A DNA stretch of 37,401 bases from an uncultured archaeon (GCA_902384675.1 CABMCT010000075.1:1-37401); one strand, 5' to 3'. Positions 18,061-28,207 are shown, counted from the first letter of the stretch. Notes: generated by a model not told the origin, from the letters alone. Translations and numbers: made by a program.

Positions 18061-19266
18061 ATGGACATTCAAAAAATCCGTGCAGATTTTCCAATTCTTC
18101 GCAATACAGGCGTGATTTATTTTGACAATGCGGCAACCACGCTAAAGCCGCAATGCGTAATTGATAAAATGAATGAATATTATACGCAATACTGCGCAAA
18201 TGTGCACCGCGGGGCGCACCAGCTAAGCGTCAGGGCTTCTGAGGAATATGAAAAAGCGCACGAGATTATTGCGAATTTTCTGTCCGCAAAGCACGAAGAA
18301 ATAGTAATGACCCAGAACACTACGCACGCCATCAATATTGTCGCGCTTTCGCTGCCATGGAAAAAATTAAAGGGCAAAAAAATCATTGTGTCAAACCTTG
18401 AGCACCACAGCAACCTCCTCCCGTGGATGGCGGCTGCAAAAACGCACGGCCTAACACTTGAAATAGTTTATTCCGACAAAGAAGGCAACTTCAATTTAGA
18501 GGACTGGAAAAAGGCATCAAAAGACGCCGCGATAGTTTCTGTTACTGCTGCGTCAAATGTCCTGGGAGTAAAGACACCGGTTGCGGAGATATCAAAAATT
18601 GCGCATGATAATGGCGCGCTTTTCTGCACAGACGCGGCGGCGGCGGCAGGGCATATCGAATTAGACGTAAAAAAGATAAAGCCGGATTTTTTGGCGCTTT
18701 CAGGACATAAGGGACCTCTTGGGCCAACGGGAACCGGCGCTTTGTATATTAACGAGAAACATTTTGGTCTTCTTGAACCTGGAATTCTTGGGGGAGGGAC
18801 AATTGACGAAGCGACATTTTCAAGCTACAAGCTTTCCCGTTTCCCTGACCGTTTTGAGGCAGGAACGCCAAACATCGCGGGAGTTATCGGTTTTGGCGAA
18901 GGAGTGCGATATATCCAAAAAATTGGAATCAGGAATATCGAGAAACATTCCGCCGAAATAACGAAATACTGCATCCAAAGATTGTCGGAAATAAAAAACC
19001 TCGAAATAATTTCGCATAAAAATGCAGACAATAACGCAGGAATCGTGGCATTCGAAATAAAAGGTGCAGACCCGCACGAGGTATCCCTGATGCTTGATAA
19101 TTCCAAGAAAATAGCAACGCGTAGCGGCTATCACTGCGCTTATCCGCTGCATACCCACCTCGGCAAAAAAGGAAGCGTTCGGGCATCGTTCCACCTCTAC
19201 AACACAAAGGAGGAAATCGACGTTTTTGCAGAAGAATTGAGCAAAATTGCACAAATCCTCGCTTAA
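18061..19266 (+). CDS. sufS: Cysteine desulfurase, SufS/CsdA family (class V aminotransferase)
   Basis: YFDNAATTLKP, HSNLLPW, DAAAAAGHIELDVKK, SGHK, TRSGYHCAYPLH; start at ATG 18061 preferred over ORF-track start 18022. Confidence 0.9.
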   Translation: MDIQKIRADFPILRNTGVIYFDNAATTLKPQCVIDKMNEYYTQYCANVHRGAHQLSVRASEEYEKAHEIIANFLSAKHEEIVMTQNTTHAINIVALSLPWKKLKGKKIIVSNLEHHSNLLPWMAAAKTHGLTLEIVYSDKEGNFNLEDWKKASKDAAIVSVTAASNVLGVKTPVAEISKIAHDNGALFCTDAAAAAGHIELDVKKIKPDFLALSGHKGPLGPTGTGALYINEKHFGLLEPGILGGGTIDEATFSSYKLSRFPDRFEAGTPNIAGVIGFGEGVRYIQKIGIRNIEKHSAEITKYCIQRLSEIKNLEIISHKNADNNAGIVAFEIKGADPHEVSLMLDNSKKIATRSGYHCAYPLHTHLGKKGSVRASFHLYNTKEEIDVFAEELSKIAQILA

Positions 19267-19500
19267 AGATCGGATTTGCTCATTTTGTTTCCAGATAAGC
19301 CCGGTAAATGAAACAAAATTTCCAGCATTTTGTCATAAAAGTTATTTTTGCTCGCCATTTGACGTACTCTTCAGGAATGCCCCGAAAATCTTTAAATGTC
19401 GTAGTTTTCAAGTTCTGTTATATACTAGTTCGACAAAAAGCGTTAAATAGGGGATTCTGGGGTAAGATAAAGCTTTTTAAAGGTTTTTGAGTATTATAAA

Positions 19501-19977
19501 GTGGTGATTAAAATGAGTAAGCAAGTGACTAAAGGCAATCATTCTGAATTGAGATTTGATGGTGCGGATTATATAGAAGAAAATGAGATATATGGAGTTG
19601 TCCTCGAAAACAACGGATACCAAATTCGCTCGGCTGAAAACCCTAACGTAATCAGGCCGTTTAAAGTTGTAAATACAGGTGCTATAATTGAGAATCCTCT
19701 AGGCATTGATACGGTTCCTATGGGTTCTATCTCTCTCCATATCTACAGAATTTTCGGAATTGAATTAAATGAAGAAGCGCTCACGGCTTTGGGACTAAAT
19801 CTAGATAGAACAGCAAGTACAATCAAAGAGAATAAAGGCACGGTTGCAAAAAGTAATTGGAACGTAGAAATTACAACTGGTGGTCCAAAATCACCAGCAG
19901 AGAGATATCCTGATGCAACAAATACTCTTTTGGGCAGAGTAGCAAAACTTGCAGAAGAGGGTGTTGAGTATCGATAA
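19501..19977 (+). CDS. Hypothetical protein
   Basis: 158 aa ORF with upstream A/T-rich promoter-like region. Confidence 0.55.
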   Translation: MVIKMSKQVTKGNHSELRFDGADYIEENEIYGVVLENNGYQIRSAENPNVIRPFKVVNTGAIIENPLGIDTVPMGSISLHIYRIFGIELNEEALTALGLNLDRTASTIKENKGTVAKSNWNVEITTGGPKSPAERYPDATNTLLGRVAKLAEEGVEYR

Positions 19978-19979
19978 AG

Positions 19980-21974
19980 TTATCTAACCCTCGCACCCTC
20001 GTTCACTTTTCTTTCAGTGCGAATTTCCTCGCTTTGGATGCGCAGCTTTTTTCCGTTATACTTAACAAAGCCGTCTTTATCTACAATTATTTGAATGTTC
20101 TGGAATTCGTCAAAGGTTATTTGCGCCGCGGGCTTTCTGGAAATGCCTTCTGCAAATACTGATGTGCCTGGCTCTGAGTTTTGTGCCAGAAGTATTGAAA
20201 GGTTTTTCCCATCGTCTGCTGCAAGAATCATTCCCTGCGACTCGATGCCGCGGAATTTTGCGGGCTTTAGATTGCATATAAACACTGCTTTCTTTCCGAC
20301 AAGTTCTTCTTTTTTGTAGTACTCACGGATACCGCTGACAATCTGCCTCCTGCTTCCCCCAAGCTCGACCTGCAGGATATAAAGCCGGTCTGCATCAGGA
20401 TGCTCCTTAACATCGGCAATTTTGGCAACGCGCAAATCCAGCTTCTCAAACGGGTCCTGCTTCAATTCCGCTTTTTTGAAAAGAATATCCCCTTTGGCTA
20501 TTTTCGTTCCGGGCTTAAGCATACCCCATTTTGCATCCTTGATAGAAACTTTGCCTGGCAGGCTCAATTGGCTTAGAATTTCCGCTGATTTTGAAGGCAT
20601 AAACGGCGAAACCAGAACCGCTGCTATTCGCAATGATTCCAAGAGCCCGTAAATCGCCACTGCAAGCTCCTTTTTCTTTCCCTGCTTCTGGAGTTCCCAC
20701 GGCTTTACGTCTGCAATGTATTTGTTGCAATGCCTGACGAAATTCCAGATAAGCTGGAGAGCTTCGGAAAATTCAAGAGAATCCATTTTTGAATCCAGTG
20801 CATCCAGGATATCGGCCTGCTTCCTAAGTTCTGACGCATTGATTTCTTTTTTTGAAATTTCAGGAACCTTGCCCTCAAAGTATTTCTCAGTCATTGCAAG
20901 AGTTCTCATCAAAAGGTTTCCCAAATCATCAGCCAGGTCGCTGTTTATTCTAGCAACAAGTGCGGCTTCTGAAAAGTCGCCGTCCATGCCGAACGGGACT
21001 TCGCGCAAAAGAAAATAGCGGACTGCATCCGCTCCGTAATTCTGCACAAGCACGTTCGGGTCGACCACGTTCCCGCGGCTCTTGCCCATTTTCTCTCCTT
21101 CGACAGTCCACCAGCCGTGGGCAAAAACTTTTTTGGGCAACTTGATTTTTGCAGACATGAGCATCGCGGGCCAGATGACCGTGTGGAACCAGTTTATCTC
21201 TTTTCCTATAAGGTGAACGTCGGCAGGCCAGAATTTTTTGAAGTCCTTGCCTTTTGGCCATCCAAGAGCGGTGATATAATTCGGAAGCGCGTCAAACCAG
21301 ACGTAAGTAACATGCTTTTTGTCAAGAGGAAACGGTATGCCCCAGTTAAAGGAAGCGCGCGTTATGCTTAAATCATGCAGCCCTCCCTCGACACGGTTTA
21401 TTATCTCCTGCGCCCTGTGTGCCGGTGACAGAAATTCAGGATTCTTTTTGTAGAATTCCAAAAGAGGTTTTTGGTATTTTGAAAGCCTGAAGAAATACGA
21501 GTCCTCTTTTACTTTTTTTACATCCCTGCCGCATACAGGGCATTTTCCGTTAACCAGCTGAAGCTCGGTGAAGAATGTCTCGTCAGGAACACAATACCAG
21601 CCTTCATACATTCCCTTGTAAATATCTCCGGCTTTATTGACTTTTTTGATAAATTCGATTACTCCCTTTTCGTGCTCAGTATCTGTTGTGCGTATGAACT
21701 TATTGTTGGTGATGTTGAGATTCTGCCATGTGTCTTTGAATTTCGGGACCAGCGCATCGACAAACTCTTTAGGAGTCTTTCCTCCCCTTTTTGCCGCCTC
21801 CTGTACTTTTTCCCCGTGCTCGTCTGTTCCTGTAAGGAAAAACACATCTTCCCCTTTAAGCCGGTGCCAGCGCGCCAAAACATCCGCGGCTGTTGTACAG
21901 TATGCATGCCCTATGTGGGGAGGTGCATTTACATAATATATTGGAGTTGTGATATAAAATTTCTTTTTGACCAT
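19980..21974 (-). CDS. metG: Methionyl-tRNA synthetase with C-terminal tRNA-binding (EMAP/Trbp111) domain
   Basis: YYVNAPPHIGHAYCTTAADVLARW, KMGKSRGNVVDP, C-terminal FEKLDLRVAKIADVKEHPDADRLYILQVELG. Confidence 0.95.
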   Translation of the reverse strand: MVKKKFYITTPIYYVNAPPHIGHAYCTTAADVLARWHRLKGEDVFFLTGTDEHGEKVQEAAKRGGKTPKEFVDALVPKFKDTWQNLNITNNKFIRTTDTEHEKGVIEFIKKVNKAGDIYKGMYEGWYCVPDETFFTELQLVNGKCPVCGRDVKKVKEDSYFFRLSKYQKPLLEFYKKNPEFLSPAHRAQEIINRVEGGLHDLSITRASFNWGIPFPLDKKHVTYVWFDALPNYITALGWPKGKDFKKFWPADVHLIGKEINWFHTVIWPAMLMSAKIKLPKKVFAHGWWTVEGEKMGKSRGNVVDPNVLVQNYGADAVRYFLLREVPFGMDGDFSEAALVARINSDLADDLGNLLMRTLAMTEKYFEGKVPEISKKEINASELRKQADILDALDSKMDSLEFSEALQLIWNFVRHCNKYIADVKPWELQKQGKKKELAVAIYGLLESLRIAAVLVSPFMPSKSAEILSQLSLPGKVSIKDAKWGMLKPGTKIAKGDILFKKAELKQDPFEKLDLRVAKIADVKEHPDADRLYILQVELGGSRRQIVSGIREYYKKEELVGKKAVFICNLKPAKFRGIESQGMILAADDGKNLSILLAQNSEPGTSVFAEGISRKPAAQITFDEFQNIQIIVDKDGFVKYNGKKLRIQSEEIRTERKVNEGARVR

Positions 21975-21978
21975 TAAT

Positions 21979-22887
21979 TCACCTAACTATGTTTTCACAC
22001 ATCTCTTTTAATTTCTTTTCGTCAAAGCCAACAAGGGGCTGAAGGACAAAAATCCCTGTTTTTTTGTCAAAAGCTTTCTTTTTTTCTGATAAAATATCTG
22101 CAAGCGATTCTGCAGTAACCAATGCACGCGCCTTACTTTCTCTTGCAGCCTCAAAAGCATTTTTTTCAGATTTTATAAAAACCGGCTTTAGCAGGGGGTC
22201 GTATTTCGACAAATTTTGGATTGCTTCGTTTGCTTTTTTGGACTTGCGGCCGACAAACAGAGGAACAGTCTTGCACCCGCGTTTCATCATCAGGAACGAT
22301 GCAACAGTGCTTTTTTCATAGTACTCAGAAAATAATACCGCAACTTTTCCTTCAACCCCTAAAGGCAGGCCGCCGAGAGCGCCTGTTTTTTCGGAGAAGA
22401 TGTATGCCTTATTGTCGCGGATTTCAACAAAAATCGTCTTGTCAGGCGTTACCAGGTCTACTTTATTGCCGAATTTCCCGACAACGGCCGAACCCAGTTC
22501 GCGCTCAAGGTCCCTGCTTGTGAACTCATGAGTTCCCGTGCGCCTTGCGCGGATTGCAAATGTATCTTTTGGCTTCAATACTTTTGATGCCTCGCGGATT
22601 ACAAAATCGCGGATTTTTTCTTTATCGGTCTCAATTTCCTCCACAATAGAAAAAGAAACAAGTCCAAAAGTCCGGGAAAGTATTTCTGTTGCTTTCGCTA
22701 AATCGTTTTTAGAAACTTCCAAAAAAATCCGGTCATGCGACTTTATTGATTTAAACGGAATTTTCTCTGCATTAAACGCATCAGAGATATTTGTAAGAAG
22801 CCGATCGGTAAACCTTCTCCTGACTTCAAACGATTTAAGCCACAACTCCCCGAAACGAAGTAAAAGTAATTTTTTTATATCGGCCAT
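21979..22887 (-). CDS. ThiI-like THUMP-domain protein with degenerate PP-loop
   Basis: LLLLRFGELWLKS..., THUMP region, GLPLGVEGKVAVLFSEYYEKSTVASFLMMKRGCKTV where canonical SGGxDS is replaced by SEYYEKS. Confidence 0.8.
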   Translation of the reverse strand: MADIKKLLLLRFGELWLKSFEVRRRFTDRLLTNISDAFNAEKIPFKSIKSHDRIFLEVSKNDLAKATEILSRTFGLVSFSIVEEIETDKEKIRDFVIREASKVLKPKDTFAIRARRTGTHEFTSRDLERELGSAVVGKFGNKVDLVTPDKTIFVEIRDNKAYIFSEKTGALGGLPLGVEGKVAVLFSEYYEKSTVASFLMMKRGCKTVPLFVGRKSKKANEAIQNLSKYDPLLKPVFIKSEKNAFEAARESKARALVTAESLADILSEKKKAFDKKTGIFVLQPLVGFDEKKLKEMCENIVR

Positions 22888-22920
22888 ACAGTATATTAAA
22901 TTGCAAAACTAATATATCCT

Positions 22921-23526
22921 ATGCAAAGGCGCAAAGCCCAGTGGTTTATCATCGGCGGACTCACGATAATAACCATGATATTATCCGTGGTGCTAAGCAG
23001 GAACCAGGTACAGATCGGCACTGGCATAGAGCCGTGGCAGAAGTATGTTTTCGACAATATTAAAACAGACAGCAGGAATGCAATAAATTCAATTCTGGCC
23101 GAGAATGCGACATCAGGCAATATCGAAGCGCGCGCAAGAGATTATTCCAATTTCCTGCGCAATTTCGGAAACAGCCGGGGAGTAAACATAACCTCATATT
23201 TCATAATCGGGCTTCCATCCGGAAACGGCATTAACGTAAGTGTTGTAAATTTTGAAAAAAGAACAATGCAGCCGATAACAATAACAGTCAATGGAACCAC
23301 CCAATCGGTCGCACAGATTCCGGATACAAGCGCAACAACGCTTGTTTTTAGTTCTGTCCCGGATTATTTTACAGTGAATTACACAGTTACTGAAATAGAC
23401 GCGTTAGGGAATTCGGAGACAGACAACCAGACGCTTCCGACAACAAAAAGGGCGTTCTCTGCGATTAAGGTACGGATCGCATCAAAAGACGGAAGCCAGA
23501 TTTGGCAGAACGTGGAATGGAACTGA
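22921..23526 (+). CDS. Membrane-anchored secreted protein, pilin-like N-terminus
   Basis: MQRRKAQWFIIGGLTIITMILSVVLS N-terminal hydrophobic helix followed by beta-rich extracellular-type region. Confidence 0.55.
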   Translation: MQRRKAQWFIIGGLTIITMILSVVLSRNQVQIGTGIEPWQKYVFDNIKTDSRNAINSILAENATSGNIEARARDYSNFLRNFGNSRGVNITSYFIIGLPSGNGINVSVVNFEKRTMQPITITVNGTTQSVAQIPDTSATTLVFSSVPDYFTVNYTVTEIDALGNSETDNQTLPTTKRAFSAIKVRIASKDGSQIWQNVEWN

Positions 23527-23544
23527 AGACAGCTTACGCTGCAG

Positions 23545-24099
23545 ATGAATTTATTAAAGACTTCTGCAAGTATATCTTATATGGCTCCCGAAATTAGCGA
23601 GAGAATAAAGTTATTCAAGATGGTTAGAGACATCCCTTATTATATTGCAGTCAATGAAGGCGAGCAGGGATACGAGTGCGTAACAAAACCCGAAATGTTA
23701 TCGAAGCTTCTGCGGGCGACGGGATTAAAAACAAGGGATATTGTTTGCTATTTTAAATGGGAAGATTTAAGCCTGCCAAAAAAGCTCTTAAAAATTTCCC
23801 ACGATAATCCTGAAACCCACGGATACATCGAAGTTTTTATACCTGAAACAAATAAATGGGTGAAAGTCGACCCGAACTGGGACAGCAGGATAGATCATCC
23901 AAAAATTCCAATTGCTGAATGGGACGGATTAACAGATACAAAACTTGCGGTTATTCCGATAAAAACCCTTTCGCCTGAAGAAAGCACTGCCTTTAACTCC
24001 CAAGATGTTGGAGATGAAAGAGAAAAATACATGGAAAGAAATCTACAATTTTTCAAAGCATTGAATAAATGGCTCCGGTCTATCCGCAAGCCGATTTAA
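23545..24099 (+). CDS. Transglutaminase-like superfamily protein
   Basis: YECVTKPEMLSKLLRATGLKTRDIV...THGYIEVFIPETNKWVKVDPNWD (Cys/His/Asp pattern). Confidence 0.65.
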   Translation: MNLLKTSASISYMAPEISERIKLFKMVRDIPYYIAVNEGEQGYECVTKPEMLSKLLRATGLKTRDIVCYFKWEDLSLPKKLLKISHDNPETHGYIEVFIPETNKWVKVDPNWDSRIDHPKIPIAEWDGLTDTKLAVIPIKTLSPEESTAFNSQDVGDEREKYMERNLQFFKALNKWLRSIRKPI

Positions 24100-25057
24100 A
24101 TATATTAAAGTCTTTTCCCGGCGTTATAGCTCGTACAGAATCGGACGGGGCTTCCAAGACCTCGAGTAGAGTATTCCATTTCTCTTTTACACGGACCATT
24201 GCGACATAAGGGTTTTCTTTTGTAGCAAATGCCTTATCATCATGCCGGTAATCGGCATTTATCCATATGCCGCCTGCCTTCAGAAGGTTACGAATGTTTT
24301 TCATTACTTGTCCAACATCACCCTCGATTTCATAAAGAACATTACTGGTCCATATAATATCTGCCTGAGGGAGATTGATTTTATCCATGTCAAGAAGGCT
24401 TCCCTGCATCAGATTGATTTTAGTCCCTTTATCCGTCAGCATTTTATAATCTCGTTCTAACCCTATTCTATTTTTTCTGTTTTCGGGCAAATAACACGCC
24501 GACTGCCACTTTAAGTCAGGGCTTTGAACATCAATTCCAATCGCCTTTGAGATTTCAGCTTTCTTTCTTATGTATTGTTGAAGTTCAGAGCCTGTTTCGA
24601 TTTTGGAAAATTTATCAGAATTTAATGCCATTAAACCGATTCCAATACTGGCCCCCGAATCAATTACTATGCATTTTTTATTAAGCATTCCAAGAATTAT
24701 CTGTAAAAACGCATAACGCTCAATGACATTTGTAGAAGCGTATTTAGTCCGGCAGAGTTCTATTATTTTATCAGAATAAGCTACCAAATCTGCCTGCAAT
24801 TTTTCTTTTCTGGTTTGCTCGTCGTAGGCAAAATCTGTCAGGTACTGAAGAGAGATGTAAATCAGGTAAGACAGATGTTCTCCGGTTACTTCGGGCCGCT
24901 TTTGAAGGATTTTTGCCAGCATATTTTCGAAATAACTTTCGCCTGAAATGCCTGAAAGCACAGAAAAAAATTGTCTGACGGGCGGGTCCTGCTCGCCGTA
25001 TCCCAGCCTCTTAATCATCTGCTTTATAGAATTAATTTTGTTTTCAAATTTTTCCAT
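24080..25057 (-). CDS. SAM-dependent methyltransferase-like protein
   Basis: KCIVIDSGASIGIGLMALNSDKF; ADIIWTSNVLYEIEGDVGQVMKNIRNLLKAGGIWINADYR. Confidence 0.6.
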   Translation of the reverse strand: MEKFENKINSIKQMIKRLGYGEQDPPVRQFFSVLSGISGESYFENMLAKILQKRPEVTGEHLSYLIYISLQYLTDFAYDEQTRKEKLQADLVAYSDKIIELCRTKYASTNVIERYAFLQIILGMLNKKCIVIDSGASIGIGLMALNSDKFSKIETGSELQQYIRKKAEISKAIGIDVQSPDLKWQSACYLPENRKNRIGLERDYKMLTDKGTKINLMQGSLLDMDKINLPQADIIWTSNVLYEIEGDVGQVMKNIRNLLKAGGIWINADYRHDDKAFATKENPYVAMVRVKEKWNTLLEVLEAPSDSVRAITPGKDFNIFKSACG

Positions 25058-25108
25058 GCTAAATTTTTGTTAAGCTAACCTATAAATCTTTCTAACCTGA
25101 TAATGCTC

Positions 25109-25675
25109 TTAAGCGCGTTTTATAATAATATCTTCTCCGCTTCTGCAATCCACAATAGCTGAAGGAATGCCGGAAAGCGCTCCGCCGTCAATAACCAAAT
25201 CAACTGCATCAAGCACTTTTTTTGGAATTTCGGATATTGATTTTGCAGGTTTTTCCCCGGATAAATTTGCTGAAGTTGTGACAAAAGGAATGTTTGCTTT
25301 TTCTACAAGCTTTGAAAACGGATGTGCCGGAATGCGGACTCCAAGAGTACCTGAGTTTGCCGTTACATGCTTCAAAAATTCAGGATTTTTTTTCATTAAA
25401 AGAAGCGTATATTTTCCCGGGAGATATTTATCAAGAATTTCGCCTGAAACAATGCAGTGCTCCAGTATCCATTCTTTATTTGGTGCAATAACCGACATCG
25501 GCTTTTTCCTGTTCCTTCCTTTTATTGCAAATATTCGTTCCACAAGTTTTTTATTTTCCGCGCTGCATCCGATGCCATAAACTGTGTCTGTCGGGTAAAT
25601 CATGACTTTGGTTTTCAGAGCTTTAATATCATAAAAATTATCTATGGATATGAGCTTTATAGGAACTTGAACCAT
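25109..25675 (-). CDS. Sua5/YciO/YrdC family, threonylcarbamoyl-AMP synthase
   Basis: KVMIYPTDTVYGIGCSA, KGRNRKKPMSVIAP, VTTSANLSGEKPAKS, PSAIVDCR. Confidence 0.88.
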   Translation of the reverse strand: MVQVPIKLISIDNFYDIKALKTKVMIYPTDTVYGIGCSAENKKLVERIFAIKGRNRKKPMSVIAPNKEWILEHCIVSGEILDKYLPGKYTLLLMKKNPEFLKHVTANSGTLGVRIPAHPFSKLVEKANIPFVTTSANLSGEKPAKSISEIPKKVLDAVDLVIDGGALSGIPSAIVDCRSGEDIIIKRA

Positions 25676-25711
25676 GCATTGTATTTTGCATCAAGGATTT
25701 TAATAATCCCT

Positions 25712-26281
25712 TTACACACGCGCAATAATTGTTTCCACAGTACCTGTGCAATCAACAAGCGTTGATAACTCCCCAGCAAGCTCGCCGTTCTCGACAATCA
25801 AGTCCACGCCCTTTCTGATTTCCTCAGGCACTTCCGACAGTATTTTTGGCGCGGGCCCGCCAAATTTGTTGGCAACTGTAGCGATAAATGGCACCCCGGC
25901 GTCTTCCACTAGTTTTGCAATCCTGGTTGCAGGGATTCGTACACCGATTGTCGGCAATCCTGTTGTTGCAAGATTCAGAAAGTTCGGGTTCTTCTTTTGT
26001 AGAATTAGTGAGTATCTTCCCGGCAAATACCTGTCAAGAAGTTCTTCGGAAACAACACAGTTCTCAAGTATCCAGCCTTTTCCCGGGGCAATAACCGGCA
26101 GGGGCTTTCTTCTTGAAATAATATCTTTTAGCGCAAAAATTCGCTCTACATGAATATCCTCTTCTGCATTGCATCCCAGAGCATACGCCGTATCTGCAGG
26201 ATAAATCATTACTTTGTGCCTTATGGCTTCTAAATCTGCGAAATTTTGCATCCATGCGCGTTTCTTGGGTGGAAGAACCAT
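25712..26281 (-). CDS. Second, divergent Sua5/YciO/YrdC paralog
   Basis: KVMIYPADTAYALGCNAE, KDIISRRKPLPVIAP, ATVANKFGGPAPK, LSTLVDCT; aligns end to end with neighbour but motifs changed. Confidence 0.82.
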   Translation of the reverse strand: MVLPPKKRAWMQNFADLEAIRHKVMIYPADTAYALGCNAEEDIHVERIFALKDIISRRKPLPVIAPGKGWILENCVVSEELLDRYLPGRYSLILQKKNPNFLNLATTGLPTIGVRIPATRIAKLVEDAGVPFIATVANKFGGPAPKILSEVPEEIRKGVDLIVENGELAGELSTLVDCTGTVETIIARV

Positions 26282-26350
26282 AGATAAGACTGCCCAGCTT
26301 TGACTTTAATATTAAACGAAAAGATAACTAATACTTTCGGCATGCGACGA

Positions 26351-26935
26351 CTAATATTCCTCGCATTTGAGCTGATAATACGCCCCCGGATGGCTGCATG
26401 AGGGGCAAACCTGCGGCGGCTCTTTGCCGAAATGCACGTATCCGCATTCCCTGCAGACCCACCAGACATCCTTGTCTTTTTTGAAAATTGTGCCTGCCTC
26501 AAGTTCTTTTAGAATTTTTGCAAATCTTTCCTTGTGGTGGCTTTCCACAACCGCAATTGCAAGAAACCTTTTTGCAATATCGCCAAGTCCTTCCTCTTCT
26601 GCAACATCGGCAAATTCAGGATACATTTTAGTATGCTCGTAATTTTCCCCGAAAATAGATGCTTTCAGGTTTTCTGCTGTTGTGCCGATGATTGTCGGGA
26701 CCTCTGCCTCGGCTTTTATCGAATCCAGATTTTCTTTTGTTTTCTTTTTCAGTTCGTTGATTAGCCGAAACATCCATGTGGCATGCTCTCTTTCATTGTC
26801 TGCTGTTATCTGGAATATTTCCGCAATCTGCTCGTATCCTTCCTGCTTTGCTGCCTTTGAATAGAAAGTGTACCTGTTTCTTGCCTGGCTTTCGCCGATA
26901 AATGCTTTTGCTAAATTTTGGAGAGTATTTTTCAT
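26351..26935 (-). CDS. rbr: Rubrerythrin (ferritin-like diiron plus rubredoxin-like domain)
   Basis: AFIGESQARNRYTFYSKAAKQEGYEQIAEIF...EREHATW; C-terminal WVCRECGYVHFGKEPPQVCPSCSHP. Confidence 0.95.
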   Translation of the reverse strand: MKNTLQNLAKAFIGESQARNRYTFYSKAAKQEGYEQIAEIFQITADNEREHATWMFRLINELKKKTKENLDSIKAEAEVPTIIGTTAENLKASIFGENYEHTKMYPEFADVAEEEGLGDIAKRFLAIAVVESHHKERFAKILKELEAGTIFKKDKDVWWVCRECGYVHFGKEPPQVCPSCSHPGAYYQLKCEEY

Positions 26936-27070
26936 GATAGAGTATTCTTTTTGCGGCTTTTAATGATTGCCTGCTTTCTGGAATACTTGTTCGACGGTCG
27001 ACGACTTGCTGGAATAAAAGCCAAAATAATATATATGCATATATTCGCATTCCATTTAATAGTTGATTGC

Positions 27071-27343
27071 ATGGCTGATAACATAAAAGAAATAAGAACG
27101 AGCATACAGTTCCGCATCCTGGCATCCGAGGATTTGGAAAACATGGAACTGCTCTTTCCCGCTTTTCGCTTTTTTGAGCAGGGAATAATCAATAATGTAA
27201 TAAGCGAAGCAAAAGAATTCTTCAGCGATGGGATATTTGCCAAAGATGGAATGGCCGATAATCTTATTTTTGACAGCGACGCTCCTCTGATAGTGCTTCT
27301 GGGACAGGACAAGCCTGCAACGGTTTACAGGAAGGCGGCGTGA
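27071..27343 (+). CDS. Hypothetical protein (90 aa; start trimmed to ATG 27071)
   Basis: MADNIKEIRTSIQFRILASEDLENMELLFPAFRFFEQ...; TATATATGCATATA promoter-like element at ~27029. Confidence 0.55.
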   Translation: MADNIKEIRTSIQFRILASEDLENMELLFPAFRFFEQGIINNVISEAKEFFSDGIFAKDGMADNLIFDSDAPLIVLLGQDKPATVYRKAA

Positions 27344-27370
27344 TAATTTTTGGGTGCAGCGCCTTCATTT

Positions 27371-28207
27371 TTAGTTCTCCTTATTCTTCAGCCGCTTTAC
27401 ATTTTCGGGTTGCTCCAGAAAATTTTCATTCGTAACAACGCTTTTTCCGGTTTCGATTTCAAGTTTCTTTTTCGCGTCGCCGGCGATTGTTCCGCCCTTG
27501 TTCGCAGCATCTTTGTTTTCGTCAAAGCCTTGCGCATCTTTTGCCCTTGCGATTTCTGTGGTTGCGCGCTCTCCGAGCATTGAAAATATGAGTTCAAGGT
27601 CGTTCATATGGTCGCGCAGATTCTCTTTTTCCAGTCCTTTGACTTGTTTGTATTCGCTCGGTGTCAGGCCAAAAGTTGCCTTTGAAATCTCAGCAGTCAG
27701 AATCGCGAATTCACGGTCGCGTTTTACGCCGCGCTTGTCCCACTCGTTTGTGAGTTCATCTCTTATTGCGATTCCGCGCACTCTCTTTTCAATCCAGTCG
27801 TCAGAATAACCCTTTGCTTTGTAAATATCGCGCATCCGTTTCATTGCGATTTCCGGGTTTTCTATCTCCTGAACGCGCTCGTAGCCCACTTTGGCGAGCC
27901 ATTGCTTGAAGGGTTCTGCACGTAACGATGGAATCGATTGTATTATCCTGAACGCTCCTTGGGTGTTTACGCAATTTATCTTCTGTTTCCCACCTGTAGT
28001 ATCTATCTCAAGGGTAAGTACAATTTGTACCCACCCTTCGGCCAATGGGGTATCCCTTTGTTTCATCTTCTGGATATACTGTTTAGGGTCCCGAGAATCC
28101 GTTAAAGCGGAAATAATATCCTCCAGCACGAACCACCATTCGTTGTTGTGCCATGTTCGCCTGATTTTCTTTCCCTGAAACACCACCAAAGCATCCTCTG
28201 CATCCAT
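27371..28207 (-). CDS. DNA-damage-inducible protein D / Bro-N antirepressor-like protein
   Basis: ALVVFQGKKIRRTWHNNEWWFVLEDIISALTDSRDPKQYIQKMKQRD...INCVNTQGAFRIIQSIPS. Confidence 0.85.
   Translation of the reverse strand: MDAEDALVVFQGKKIRRTWHNNEWWFVLEDIISALTDSRDPKQYIQKMKQRDTPLAEGWVQIVLTLEIDTTGGKQKINCVNTQGAFRIIQSIPSLRAEPFKQWLAKVGYERVQEIENPEIAMKRMRDIYKAKGYSDDWIEKRVRGIAIRDELTNEWDKRGVKRDREFAILTAEISKATFGLTPSEYKQVKGLEKENLRDHMNDLELIFSMLGERATTEIARAKDAQGFDENKDAANKGGTIAGDAKKKLEIETGKSVVTNENFLEQPENVKRLKNKEN

Noticed and set aside
19282-19319. ATTTTGTTTC-18 nt-GAAACAAAAT hairpin after sufS as another member of the 17-nt-loop family
   Set aside because: Perfect 10-bp stem but loop is 18 nt and lacks the ATGCA core; may simply be a 3' end hairpin.
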